Of a stretch of 64,000 nucleotides of DNA, positions 44,390 to 55,474 are shown in pieces. Source of the DNA: Cricetomys ansorgei (Eukaryota > Chordata > Mammalia > Rodentia > Nesomyidae); contig JAMJFZ010002575.1 of assembly GCA_026225945.1 (NCBI GenBank), positions 806,001 to 870,000 of the forward strand, given 5' to 3'. Under the pieces are notes generated by a model that searched no databases, was not told the DNA's origin, and saw only the letters and a list, made by a program, of their open reading frames with translations. The translations under genes and the position numbers were made by a program. The first letter of the stretch is position 1, and the number at the start of each line of letters is the position of its first letter.

Positions 44390-44901
44390 AACTCTAAAGT
44401 GGGACTGGACCAGAGGCCAAGTTGGCCTCTAGAACTCCAGCCCTCAACTCAGACAGAGGTTTCTTGCTAGACCAAAAGTCATGCCAGCCTCCAGAACTTC
44501 AAGTAAGCTACCTATTTGCAAAATCCCTCTACTTTCTTGGTACCTCCCCTTTCTATCCTCAATCACCCCTCCCCTCCTTGTTGCTGTGACCCAGCCCCCA
44601 GCTTGGGGAGAATAATGGCCTCTGCTGGACCAGAGGGCATACCCACCAAAATTCCAGCCACCAACTCTGGTGAAAACCCCCTGCCCAACCATAAGCCACA
44701 CAGACCAGAAGACCAGAGAGGAAACAGAAACCAAGGAACAAAACACCCATCCAACAAAGACAAACTCAGGAATTCAGCACCTAAGTCTATATTCACCCCA
44801 AACCTAGATGCTGAGAAGCCAGAATAAGAACACAATAAACAACAGCCAGGGCAGTATGTCACCAACATAGCCCAGATATCTTACTACAATATGCCTGGGG
44901 G

Positions 44902-44943
<42 letters not shown>

Positions 44944-45961
44944 TATATAATTCTAAGTAATATACTAAATATGCCAACACAACTGAAGTACAAGAAAAAG
45001 ATCTTAAAACCAACTTTATGAAGATTATGGAGGCCTTTAAAAAGGAAGTGAGTAATTCCTTAAAGAAATTGATGAAAAGCTAAACAAAAATTGGGAAGAA
45101 ATTAATAAATCTGTTAAAGTCAAGAAAAAACAAACAGTTGAAGAATATGAATAAAAATGTTCAAGACCTGAAAATGGAAATAGAAGCAAGCACAAGAAAG
45201 CACAAACTGAGGGAATTCTGGAAATGAAAAATCTAGGTAAGAAAACAGGAACTACAGAGGCAAGCTTCATTAATAGAATACAAGAGATGAAAGAAAATCT
45301 CAGGCATTGAAGACATGATAGAATAAATGTATACTTCAGTCAAAGAAAATGCTAAATCTAAACTGTTTCTGTCACAAAACATCCAGGAAATCTGGGACAC
45401 AAATGAAAAGTCCAAACCTAAGAATAATAGGAATAGAAGAAGAATCATATCTCAAAGGCCTAGCATACAGAACTTTAAAGAGACTGGACCAGAAAAGAAA
45501 GTCCACTTGCTACACAATAATCAAGACACTAAACATACAGAACAAAGAAAGAATAGTAAAAGCGGTAATGGAAAAAGAGCAAGTAACATATAATGGCAGA
45601 TCTATTATTATTACGCTTGACTTCTCAATGGAGACTCTAAAAGCCACTGGGCCTGGACAGATGTTCTGCAGACTCTAAGGGACCACAGATGCCAGCACAG
45701 ACTATTGTATCTAGCAAAACTTTCAATCACTATAGACAAAGAAAACAAAATATTCCATAATAAGGCCAAATTTAAACAATATCTATCTACAAATCCAGCC
45801 CTACAAAAGTTATTAGAAGGAAAACTCCAACCCAAGGTTTCCTACACTCATGAAGACACAGGAAGTAAATGATCTCACATTAGCAAAATCAATAGATAGG
45901 AAGCACACAGGCACATGTGGACGAGGACACACACACTCTGTCTCTCTCTCACACACACCTC

Positions 45962-45996
<35 letters not shown>

Positions 45997-46560
45997 AATA
46001 ACAGGAATTAACAATCACTGGTTACTGATGTCTCTTAACAGCAATGAACTAAATTCCACAATAAAAAGACATAGACTGACAGAATTGATTAAAAAACAGG
46101 ATCCATCCTTCTGCTGCATATAAGAAACAGACCTCAACATCAAAGATAGACATTGCCTCAGGGTAAAGGGTTGGAAAAAGATTTTTCAAGCAAATGGACC
46201 TAAGAAGTAAGCTGGTGTAGCCATTCTAATATCTAACAAAATAGACTTCAAGCCAAAATTAACCAAAGGAGACATCATCAAAGGAAAAAAACTCATACTC
46301 ATCAAAGGAAAAAAACACTAAGACAATATTTCAATTCTTAACAACTATGCCCCTAATACAAGTGCACCCACCTTTGTTAAAGATACATTACTAAAGCTTA
46401 AAAAACACATTGACAGTGAGAGACTTCAATACCCAACTCTCACCAACAAATAGGTTATCCAAACAAAAACTAAACAGAGAAATGCTGGAGCTAACAGATA
46501 TTATAAACCAAATCGACCTAAGATATTCACAGAACATTTCACACACACACGAAAGAATTT
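44390..46560 (+). mobile_element. Rodent L1, 5' part: ORF1 and endonuclease end of ORF2, degenerate
   Basis: Seen: the left part reads like the rodent L1 5' UTR/ORF1 junction (CACAACAAACAACAGCCAGG-type text near 44832-44850). ORF1-like C-terminal text follows (SMETLKATGPGQMFCRL, 45627-45675). ORF2 endonuclease-like text comes next: IKRHRLTELIKKQDPSFCCI near 46062-46121, VKGWKKIFQANG near 46160-46196, AGVAILISNKIDFKPK near 46214-46260 and NNYAPNTSAPTFVK near 46340-46380. Stops and frameshifts are frequent. It is inactive. An (AT)n run at 44910-44950 and a mixed CT/CA/ACC/AAC run at 45928-45996 lie within it. It belongs to an older rodent L1 family; I do not assign the subfamily. Confidence 0.85.
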
Positions 46561-46585
46561 TATGTCTTTTAAAAATGTAAAAGCA

Positions 46586-46800
46586 CAGGGGTAGAGAGAT
46601 GACTCAGTGGTTAAGAGCACTAGCTTTCCTTCTAGAGGACTGAGGATCCATTCCTAGGATCCACAGGATGGCTAATACTCCAGTCTCAGGGAATCCAACA
46701 TTCTCTTCTGGCATCCTTGGACACAGCATACATATGGTACACATACATACATGCAGGCAAAACATCCATACACATTAAATGAATAAATACAATTTAAAAA
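46586..46800 (+). repeat. B2/B3 SINE
   Basis: GATGACTCAGTGGTTAAGAG, CTTCTGGCATCCTTGGACAC and CATGCAGGCAAAACATCCAT are B2/B3 text, ending in an ATGAATAAATAC tail. It inserted at the end of the L1 endonuclease region. Confidence 0.9.
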
Positions 46801-46973
46801 ATAATATTTAAAAAGGTACACCATACCTGAGTAGTTAAAAGGAAGCATATATATGTAAATATATCAGGTATAGATCGTATATATGTGCATATGATATCAG
46901 CCAGTATTGATTTCAGAGCAAAGGAAATGGTGAGAGATAAAGAAAGGGACAGATGCAGATCTAGCCCACACTT

Positions 46974-47137
46974 TATTTTTTTGAGACAGCGTTTCATTAT
47001 GTAGGTCTGGCTGGCCTGGAACTCACTCATTACATAGACAAGACTTGCCTTGAACTTATACAGTTCCATCTACCTCTCTCTCACAAGTTCTAAGATTAAA
47101 ACTGCTGGTATTAAACACCAAACAGCACACCTGGCCT
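46974..47137 (-). repeat. B1 SINE, inverted
   Basis: TTGAGACAGCGTTTCATTAT and TCTGGCTGGCCTGGAACTCA are inverted B1, with a diverged left arm. Confidence 0.85.
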
Positions 47138-47182
47138 ATATTCCAAACGTTTTTAAACCTAAAAGTAGACATTAAAGTGTAT

Positions 47183-47262
47183 GTAGAGTTTAGGATATGG
47201 CTCAGTGAAGAGGGTTTACTTACATGTGTGAGGCCTTGGGGTAAATCCACAGTACCACACAC
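47183..47262 (+). repeat. ID-type SINE
   Basis: TTTAGGATATGGCTCAGTGA and GTGAGGCCTTGGGGTAAATC are a diverged ID head. Confidence 0.65.
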
Positions 47263-47277
47263 ACAAAATATATTTGA

Positions 47278-47475
47278 GGAGCTGGAAAGATGGCTCAGTG
47301 GTTAAGAGCACTGGCTGCGCTTCCAGAGGAACTGAATTTAATTCCCATATACTGGCTCACAAACATTTGTAACTCCAATTCCAAAGTACTTAACACTTCT
47401 GGCTTCCTTGGGCACCAAGCATGCAAGTGGTAAACAGGCATACATGCAGGCAAAACAACTGTACATATAAAATAT
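47278..47475 (+). repeat. B2/B3 SINE
   Basis: GAGCTGGAAAGATGGCTCAG, GTGGTTAAGAGCACTGGCTG and CATACATGCAGGCAAAACAA are B2/B3 text. Confidence 0.92.
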
Positions 47476-47579
47476 TTTTAAAATTATATCTTTATATGTA
47501 TGTATTTTGTATGTATATCAAAAATATATATGAATATGCCTACATATATAAGATGATAACTAATAAGGAAATATTTAAA

Positions 47580-48830
47580 TTTTGAAATACATGCAAAAAT
47601 TTTAATGTCCCTCACTCCATTACTGACTCGGTAAGTAGGCAGAATAATGGAACTGATATATACAGTAGAAAGACTCTATGAACTAACCCGACCTAATTGA
47701 CATTTATAGAATAAGATTTTAAGAATAAAATAATTTATATTTTCCTACTACAAAGCTCTTGAACTTGACATTTTAACAAGATAGACAATATCCTAGACTA
47801 TAAAAACAATGTCAATAAATTCAAAAGGACTCAGGTTAATTCACAGAATATTTTCTCTGATCATATGAATTAATAACAGAAATTAGAAATTAAAAGAAAT
47901 TTAATAAATTCTTAGGAAACCCAATATATTTGGGGACTACATAATATACTTTTAAATAACTCATGATCAAAAAGAAGTAGCAATTAGAAGAAATTTTTAA
48001 CTGAGTGAAATGATTTACAGCTAAAGAGTATTTAGTAGGCGACTGGAGAGATGGTCAGGAGGTAAAAGTCTGTTCTTCCAGAGGACCCATTTGGGTTTCT
48101 AGTACCACATGGCAGCTCACATTGTCTGTAATTCCAGTTCCAGGAGATCAATGCCCTTTTCTGGCCTCTGCAGACACCAGGAACACACATGGTACATAGA
48201 CATACATGCAGGCAAAATATCCATTCACATAAAAAAAGTTTTTTAAGAGTGTGTAGTAGGGAAATTCTAGCGTTACATGACTATATTAGAAAAGTAAAAT
48301 AAAAATGGTCTCATTTTGAGACCATGATGAAAGACCCTAGCTTCTACCTTAAGACACTTAAGAAGACAAAAATAAAGTTCAAGATAAGTACAAGAAAAGA
48401 AATAATAAAGGAATAGAGATCTGAAACAAATTGTCAAAATGGAAACCAAAAAACAATAGAAAAATACTGAAATGAATAGTTTTCTGATAACTGTTGAGTC
48501 AGTCTAACTTTAAGGGAAAAGACAAATTATTAATATAAAAGTAAGATGCTATCATTATAGGTTCTACTGTAATATAGAAGGATCAGAACAATTTTTTGCC
48601 AATAAATTTGACAACTTTGATGAAGTTACAATCTGAAACATACACACTACTTACAGTCCTACATTAGCAACAGTGAAACTGTAAAGAGCTTTTTCACAAT
48701 GAAAAGTACAGGACCACAAGGGTTTACAGGTAAATTCTACCAAATGCTTAAGGAAGAAATAAAGCCAGCTGTCATTCATCCAAGACTGAAGAAGAAAATT
48801 GTTTCCCAATTCATTCTCTGCTGGGAGCAG
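47580..48830 (+). mobile_element. L1 ORF2 fragments, degenerate, split by a SINE
   Basis: Bases 47760-47990 read like L1 ORF2 between the endonuclease and reverse-transcriptase domains (TTTTCTCTGATCATATGAAT, then GGAAACCCAATATATTTGGG). Bases 48700-48790 contain GFTGKFYQMLKEE, the conserved segment before the reverse transcriptase. The order continues that of the L1 at 44.4-46.56 kb, so both may be one element. Confidence 0.65.
48040..48238 (+). repeat. B2/B3 SINE
   Basis: CGACTGGAGAGATGGTCAGG and TCTTCCAGAGGACCCATTTG are the head. CATACATGCAGGCAAAATAT precedes an A7 tail. Confidence 0.88.
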
Positions 48831-50262
48831 TGCAGGGGAACAGCAACACAACCAGCACTGGAGCTTCAGGAGTCAGCCTACTCTTTAGCAGGGTGACAGT
48901 AGGTTGTTACCTTGGTCTTGGGGGGAATGGGGTTTTTCCTGAACGCACTTTGCTACTGCTGGGCCTTATCATGCTTATTGCTACCATGGTCTATCTCTCT
49001 TGTGGTATGAAAGTTCTATGGGGGTCTCTAACCCCTCAATGGGCAGTGTTGCTGGCACACATAACAATGGTGATGATTTTCCCTCAAGCAATGCCACCTG
49101 GGCAAGGCAGTGCCACTCAGTTGAATTGGTGACTCTATTGAAACTACAGAAAGAATAACTAAAAAACACATATAGCTAAAAACAATAGGTGTTTTTACAT
49201 ATAGTTACAGGGTTAAATTAGGATGTTTTGTCGGCTGCCTTAGAATCAGTAACTTAAGAAGAAAACACATTTTTGCTAGGGTCTTGTTTGGTCAGGGTTA
49301 GGAAAGCTAGAACAAAAAAAGCTTAATTGCTAGGGCCCACAAGTTTCACCTATGAAAAACAGACCCAAGATTAAGTAATAACAAATGAGTTTCGGTGCCC
49401 ATTGTTAGGCCTGAACTTCCTCCACCACAAATAAAAGTGACTCTTTCCTGGTCTCTATAATCAAAAGTTGACTGATGAGTTTTGGGATATACCCTGGGAA
49501 TATAGAGCTGTGCAGCAGATTCTCCTTTTACATAAGAAAAGCAAAAAGACCCCCTGACTTAAAGTTTTCTAGTTATAATAAACTTGTCTGTGTTAACTAA
49601 ATAAGAATTGTGTACATTAGGACACTATGATGTGTACTCATTCCCTAGCAATCCACCGATTATAATAGAAGCTGGCTATGAAATTAATTGGCTTGTTTAA
49701 ACTCTGTTAATCTATAATAAAACTATGCTTCTAGGATATAGATTTTCTGTGGGGGAAAAATATATATGGAAAACTGGCGTTCAGGTATAGGTTTCAAGGT
49801 AACTTGTTTTTAAAAAATATGGGACCTTGTAATCACTGAAATGTAAAACCTGTCATCATTATGTAAAGTTTAAGTTTATGATTAAGATGTAATTGTAATG
49901 TGATCTTTCCCCATGAGGGGCTTTGTCTAAAAATATGTAATAAAATGGGAAAACAGAAAAAGAGACAGAAAGAGTAGGAAGAGTACTGAGAGTAGTAAGA
50001 GTAGGAAAAGGAACAGTAGAGGAACAGAAGGGAGCGATAGTGGGAGTAGGAGAGGGGAGAACAGGAGACAGGAAAGAGGAAACAGGAGAAGAGAAAAGGA
50101 GAATAGAGAAAGGAAGAAGAAACAGCAGAAGGAATAAAGAGAGAAGTTTGTCCCATCCATAAGAGGTGTGGTTTTATTCTTATTATTTTGTCTACCCTGC
50201 CACTCCCTCGTGGGTTGGTAAAATCCTGGCTGGGGCTGGACCTCAGCAATTCTCTAACACTG
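48831..50262 (+). repeat. LTR-like block, family unknown
   Basis: This stretch contains no SINE. It has an AATAAA (about 49940) soon followed by a purine tract, and ends GGACCTCAGCAATTCTCTAA CA. Such an order of signals suggests a solitary LTR with an unassigned left part. A 100-codon open frame at 48830-49132 shows a hydrophobic stretch but no domain that I can name. I see no intact internal retroviral gene. Confidence 0.35.
49945..50143 (+). repeat. Purine-rich (AGAGTAGGAAG-like) tract
   Basis: Nearly 200 bases of A and G with few interruptions are built from degenerate AGAGTAGGAAGAG units. Long purine tracts can form triplex DNA. Here the tract may be an internal feature of the LTR-like block. 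Confidence 0.85.
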
Positions 50263-50365
50263 GCATTATCCTTAAGCCAAAACAAATAAAACCCCAAGAT
50301 TAGAAAAACAAAAGCACAAGTTAATATCTCTCAACATACATATAATAAAATATTTTATCTATTTT

Positions 50366-50446
50366 CTTCTCTCAAGCTGAGGACTGAACCTAGGGCCTTG
50401 AGCTTACTAAGTAAGCACTCTACGACTGAGCTAAATCCCCAACCCC
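50366..50446 (-). repeat. ID SINE, inverted
   Basis: The reverse complement reads GGGGTTGGGGATTTAGCTCA and AAGGCCCTAGGTTCAGTCCT, close to the ID consensus. Confidence 0.95.
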
Positions 50447-50449
50447 TAT

Positions 50450-50880
50450 TGTATTTTTGATCTATTAAGACATTATTTTAAAATTTCCATTTATGGTTGT
50501 TGACAGCATACTGGAATGCACGTTTAGCTTTATACATCAATAATGTGCCCTGCAACCTTACTAAGCTCACTTTCAAATTCCACTGGAGTTCTACAAAATA
50601 ATCATGTAACTTCCAAATAAAGGCAGATTTACTTCTTTAAGTTGGATGGTTTTATTTCTTTTTCTTGCCAGACTGCACTGACTAGAACTTTCAGTATGAC
50701 GTGAATAGATGTGACAAGAATGGCCATCCTCTGCTTTGGAAAGAAGCGTTTAGTCTTTCATATGAAGTACTTTAGCGGTAAGTTTTTCAATAGATGTTCT
50801 TTATCAAAGTAAAGAAATTACCATCTCTTTCCAATTTGTTGAAAAGGTTTTTAAAAATTTGTAAATGGATGTTGGATTTT
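50450..50880 (-). repeat. Old L1 fragment, antisense
   Basis: TGCCCTGCAACCTTACTAAG, TTTCTTTTTCTTGCCAGACT and GAATGGCCATCCTCTGCTTT follow antisense L1 ORF2 text. It is strongly diverged. Confidence 0.6.
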
Positions 50881-51188
50881 GCAATGTGACCATGTTAGCT
50901 TACTCCTTCTCTCCCTCCATTCCTTCTTCTGAGTGTTAAATCAATTCAGTCCCTGGGGTACAACCCACTTGGTTACCCTCTTAATATGTTGCTTGATTCT
51001 TTTTGTTCAGAATGCTGATACAGGTGTGGGCAGTAAAAACTGTGCTCATAATGTCTCAAGTGGGAATAATAGCTCTACTGGGAATGGAACTAGAGGCAAT
51101 TCATATTACATTCTTGTAAATAATGTGTCTCTATTTTGTTCATGTCTTGAGTCTTTGTGCAAGGCGAAATTTAAAAAACACCCTTTTC

Positions 51189-51312
51189 GGCCAGGCGGTG
51201 GTGGTGCGTGCTTTTGCTCCCAGCACTGGAGTTCAAGGCCACCCTGATCTACAGAGTGAGTTCCAGTACAGCCAGAGTTACAACAAATACCGTCTGGAAA
51301 AAAAAAAATACA
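51189..51312 (+). repeat. B1 SINE with internal deletion
   Basis: GGCCAGGCGGTGGTGGTGCG begins the element, but the segment between the CAGCACT and AGTTCAAGGCC blocks is missing. It ends in A11. Confidence 0.93.
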
Positions 51313-51699
51313 AAAACCCGCTTCTGGACTGGATCCCCTTCATGTCTGTGGCTTTCTTCTGCTTGTACTGGTGCAACCACTTTGAAAAACAGGTTGACAG
51401 CTTCTTTTAAGACTGAAACACATATCTATCTTATTTGGCAAGTACTTAGCCAAGAGAAAACATTATATGCATGCAAATTTCATTGGAGCTTTAAGGCCAA
51501 GTCAATGCCTGTCTATAAAGCTTCAAATGATGTGATGACTATCTGTTCTGGGGCTAAAGCTTCTTTAATTTAAAGCCAGTGCTCATTTCCCAATCTGAAA
51601 GTCCTTAGAGACCTTAAGGATTATACTAGGTGTACTTTGCCTGTGTCCTAAATGGAACAAAGCATAAACAATAAAATATCCATTTAAAATGTTGTTTAC

Positions 51700-51865
51700 T
51701 GGAGGGGCTGTCTTAGTGGTTAGGAGCACTGGCTGCTCTTCCAGAGGTCCAGAGTTCAATTCCCAGCACCCACATGGTGGTTTACAACCATCTATAATGG
51801 AATCAGATGCCCTCTTCTGGTATGCAGGTGCACATGCAGAAAGCGCATATAAAATAAAACAGAGA
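51700..51865 (+). repeat. B2 SINE
   Basis: GGCTGCTCTTCCAGAGGTCC, GTTCAATTCCCAGCACCCAC and CAGATGCCCTCTTCTGGTAT are near-consensus B2. Confidence 0.94.
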
Positions 51866-51953
51866 TCTTTAACAAAAAATGTTTACTGGAAAGAAATTTT
51901 TGTGACAGACCCCATATGTTCAAGGCTGGCCTAGAATTCCCCATGTAACCAAG

Positions 51954-52344
51954 TGTACTACTTTCCTTTCTGTTGCTGTGATAAAACATTCTGATCCCTT
52001 CTTAAGGGAACAAAGACTATTTCATCTTACATTACCAGGTCACAGTCATATAAAGGGGAAGTCAAGGGCAAGAAGTCAACCAGAAAACTAATGTCAAAGG
52101 CCATGGAGGAATGCTGGCTTTCTCTCTGGCTCATGCTTAGCTAGCTTTTTATAGAGCTCAGGGCTACATGCCTGAACAGTACCACTCACAGTGGGCTGGG
52201 TCTGCCCTAATATCAACTAATATTCAAGACAATTCCTCATAGATACATTCACAGACCAACTTGATCCAGGCAAATCTTCAATTGAGGCGTCTCCTCTCAG
52301 AGAACTCCAGGCCGTGTCAAGATGACATTAACTAAGGCTAAACA
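51954..52344 (+). repeat. LTR-like rodent repeat, copy B2 of 3
   Basis: The opening TTTCTGTTGCTGTGATAAAA, CAGTGGGCTGGGTCTGCCCT in the middle, and CTTCAATTGAGGCGTCTCCT, then GTGTCAAGATGACATTAACT, match the order of the copies at 33602 and 54180. Confidence 0.72.
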
Positions 52345-52369
52345 GTACACCAGGATAAATTCTGATCCT

Positions 52370-52500
52370 CATGTCTCTTCCTGAATGCTGGGATCACAGG
52401 TGTGTACCATCACACACAGTCTCTGTAAAGCTGCAGATCAGGCCCAGGGATGTGTGCACGATAGGCAAGCAGTCTATCAAGTAAGCTACATCCCTAGCCT
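52370..52500 (-). repeat. B4 SINE, inverted, diverged
   Basis: AATGCTGGGATCACAGGTGT is an inverted B1 arm. TAAGCTACATCCCTAGCCTA is an inverted ID head. Confidence 0.7.
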
Positions 52501-53119
52501 ATTCATAGAATAGCTTAAGCCTACTGTTGAGAAATACTTCATAGGGAGAAAAAAGGCTCTTCTGAAAAAAATTACTCATTGTTGATAACAAACTTGGATC
52601 TATGAAGAGGGGGGGTATATGAAGAGATCAATGTTGTTTCCATATATCCTATGGATAAATAGATCTAATGGATCTGGGAAAAGTAAACTGTAAGTGTTCT
52701 GGAACGGATTTGTTGCTATTAAGAACCAGTATTGTTAACAGGAGCTTGGGTGAGGTTGATGCCAAGCTTTATGGCTGACATTTAGGGATCCAAGACCTAA
52801 GTGGAGGAAACAGCTACTGATTGTAGAAGAAATAACATGAAAACTAGGATTTGAAGTGAAGCCTGAAGATCCAACTAGCACTGACATACTTATTGCAGTG
52901 GATCAAGTTACAATCAAGAGATGAATTTGCTGACTTGATATGGAATCTACTCCTGCTTAAAGTACTATGAACATAGCTGAAATGAAGGATTTAGAACATT
53001 ATAAAAACTTAGTTCATGAAGCAACCAGGTTTAAGAAGACTGGATGCTTTGTTTGTTTGTTTGTTCTGGGCAGGATCTCATTATATGATGCAGGTAGGGC
53101 TCTAACTCATGATTCATTC

Positions 53120-53250
53120 TCATTCTCTCATTTATTCTCTGTCTCTCTTTCTCTCTCTTCTTCTCTCTCCCTTCTTTTTCCTTTTTCCCTCTTCCCCCCC
53201 CTCCTTCTTTTCTTCCATTCGTAATTCTCCCCTCGCCTCTTCTTTCTTGA
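53120..53250. repeat. CT-rich low-complexity tract
   Basis: More than 120 bases are almost only C and T, with TCTCTCTTTCTCTCTCTTCT and CCCCCCCTCC segments. An inverted ID-like head lies to its right (53280-53325). Confidence 0.9.
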
Positions 53251-53484
53251 AATAGGACATCAAGTCAAAGGCCACACACTAGCTAAGTAATTGCTCTATG
53301 ACCCAGCTAAGAACAGCCCTATCTTTTAAATCCAAATTTGAAAGAATTACTGGAAGCAAATGCTATCAAGCAAATGTATCAAGTATCATGTACCAAAGAG
53401 ATAGTTTTCATGAAAAGTAGAGTCAGCTGATGCTACCCTTATCTTATTGTAAGAAACTGTTAGCCAACTACAGTAACTTGGGTA

Positions 53485-53575
53485 TCTAAGGAAGCTCAAG
53501 GCTAGTCTAAGCTACACAGCAAGTTCTAGCCCAGTCTGGACTACAGAGTGCATGAGAGACCCTGTCTCAAAATAA
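53485..53575 (+). repeat. B1-type SINE fragment
   Basis: GAAGCTCAAGGCTAGTCTAA and GAGACCCTGTCTCAAAATAA are the 3' part of a B1/B4 element. Confidence 0.75.
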
Positions 53576-53737
53576 ACATTAAAAAAAATTGCCATAGCCA
53601 CTCCAGCATTCAGTAACCATCACTCTTGTAAGTCAGCAGCCAATAACCCAAGGACAAGACATTCCACTAACAAAAAGATTACAATTTGTTAAAGGCTCAG
53701 ATGATTGTCAACATTTTTTACTAATAAAGTAATTTAT

Positions 53738-53866
53738 TAGTCCTCGCTATGTAGCCCTCACTGTCCTCAAACTCACTATGTAGACCAGGATAGCCTCCAA
53801 TCAGAGATCTTCCTGCTTCTGTCTCTCCAGTGTTGGGATTAAAGGTGTGTGCCACCATACCATCTA
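53738..53866 (-). repeat. B1 SINE, inverted
   Basis: CTATGTAGACCAGGATAGCC, CAGTGTTGGGATTAAAGGTG and GTGTGCCACCATACCA are inverted B1 text. Confidence 0.92.
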
Positions 53867-54179
53867 ATAAATTATTTTTAATGAAGGTGTATATATTATA
53901 TATGTTTAGATACAATGTTGTTACACATTTAATAGGCTATGCTATAGTACAAAAATAACTTTTATATGCACTGGAAATACAATTCAAGTGACTGTGCTTT
54001 GTGATATTCGCTTTATTGCAGTGGTTGGGAACCAAACCCATAGCATTTCCAAAGTATGCTTAACTATAATTCTAAAATATGCAAACTAGTCCACTCAGAA
54101 AGCAGAACCAGTGTTGCCTGTGTCAGATATAGAGGGTGAAGAAGGCTACCAAGGGACATGACAAAAGTTCAGGGGATGA

Positions 54180-54579
54180 CTGGTACCTTAGTTAGAGATA
54201 CTATTCTTATGACTTTGACCAAAAGCAAGTTGGAGAGGAAAGGTTTATTAGCTTTACACTTCCACATTATAGTCCATCAAGAAGGAAGCCAGGAGAGAAA
54301 CTCAAGTAGGGATGGAATCTGGAAGCAGGAATTGATGCAGAGACCATAGAGGCCAGGGCTTGCTCCCCATAGCTTGTTTAGCTTTTCTATAGAACCCAGG
54401 ACTACCAGCCCAGGAATGAAACCACCCACAATGGTCTTGGTCCTCCCACATCAATCATTAATTAAGAAATGTCCTATATTTGCTTGCCTGCAGCCTGATC
54501 TTATGGAGGTACTTTCCCAATTGAGGCTCCCTCCTTTGACAATAGCTTGTGTCAAGTTGACCTACGAGCCAGTACAACA
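54180..54579 (+). repeat. LTR-like rodent repeat, copy B3 of 3
   Basis: TGACCAAAAGCAAGTTGGAG, TATAGAACCCAGGACTACCA, CAATTGAGGCTCCCTCCTTT and GTGTCAAGTTGACC match copy 33602-33989 block by block. Confidence 0.75.
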
Positions 54580-54647
54580 GGTATGTTTACTATCATAACA
54601 CTGGTGGTGGTTCAGTGCTATTCATGTCAAAACTTAACAACTTTTGG

Positions 54648-54940
54648 TACTAGGGAGAGGGCTCTGTCACTAAAGTGTTTGCCATACCAGCATGAAGGTC
54701 TGAGTTTGATCCTTAGCACCCATGAAAAAGTCATGTGACTTAACCCCAGTACTGGCAAAGCAGAGGCAGGTGGATCCTTAGAGGTCACTGGCCAGCCAGT
54801 CTAGCTGCAGTGCTGAGCTCCACGCTCAGTAAAAGACCTTGCCTCAAAAAATAATGTAAAAACTATTAAGGAAGACATCTGTTGTACACTCTGAGCCACA
54901 TGCACATGCACACATACATGCACAAACATGTACACACACA
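54648..54940 (+). repeat. B4-class SINE
   Basis: The ID-like head includes GGTCTGAGTTTGATCCTTAG. CAGAGGCAGGTGGATCCTTA, AAAGACCTTGCCTCAAAAAA and a CA-rich tail follow. Confidence 0.8.
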
Positions 54941-55083
54941 AAAAAGTTTTATATGTACAGTTTACTGCATATCACTAACATATATCCACTCAAATCTCCA
55001 ATTATAACTAAAGAGGAAATAAGCAGTGAAAGCAATGAGAAAAATCATGAAAAAAATAAAGACCTTTTGTTAGGACACATGAT

Positions 55084-55162
55084 TTTCTAGGGATATAGCA
55101 TAGTTGTAGAAAGCATGCTTAGTACCTGTGAAGCCCTGAGTTCAATTCCCCAGACCAAAAAG
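55084..55162 (+). repeat. ID-type SINE
   Basis: GGGATATAGCATAGTTGTAG and GAAGCCCTGAGTTCAATTCC are a diverged ID head with an A-rich tail. Confidence 0.75.
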
Positions 55163-55289
55163 AAAAAAAATGCCCGAGTCAAAGCTAGAACTCATAAATA
55201 CATTCTAGCAAGACCAACTAGTGAAAATTACTTTAAAACAAATGAGATTATCTTCTGAAAAGTAGTATGGAGAAAACCCATACTTTTTC

Positions 55290-55474
55290 AAAGATTTATT
55301 TATTCTATTTTATGTATCTGAGTGTTTTGCCTACATGTATGTATGTATGTGCATGGGTGTTAGATGTCTGCAGCTACAGTGGTTGTGAACCACTGTATGG
55401 ATGCTGGGAACCCAACCCAGGTCCAGTGCAAGAGCAGCCAGTGCTCTTAAACACTGAACCAACCCTCCAGCTCC
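55290..55474 (-). repeat. B2/B3 SINE, inverted
   Basis: The reverse complement of CCAACCCTCCAGCTCC and CAGTGCTCTTAAACACTGAA is the B2/B3 head. A (TGTA)n stretch lies inside. Confidence 0.88.

Noticed and set aside
44563..44868. Hydrophobic minus-strand frames over the L1 5' region
   Set aside because: They are shadows of L1 sequence read on the wrong strand.
48830..49132. A 100-codon plus-strand frame with hydrophobic segments as an envelope-like protein
   Set aside because: I cannot name any retroviral motif in it. The hydrophobic stretch alone is not enough.
49833..50297. A 154-codon minus-strand open frame of Ser, Leu, Phe and Pro
   Set aside because: It is the antisense of the purine tract, which lacks stops because of its composition.
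50933..51247. A 104-codon plus-strand frame with an Asn/Ser/Gly-rich stretch
   Set aside because: Its end lies inside a B1 and there is no domain or splice context.
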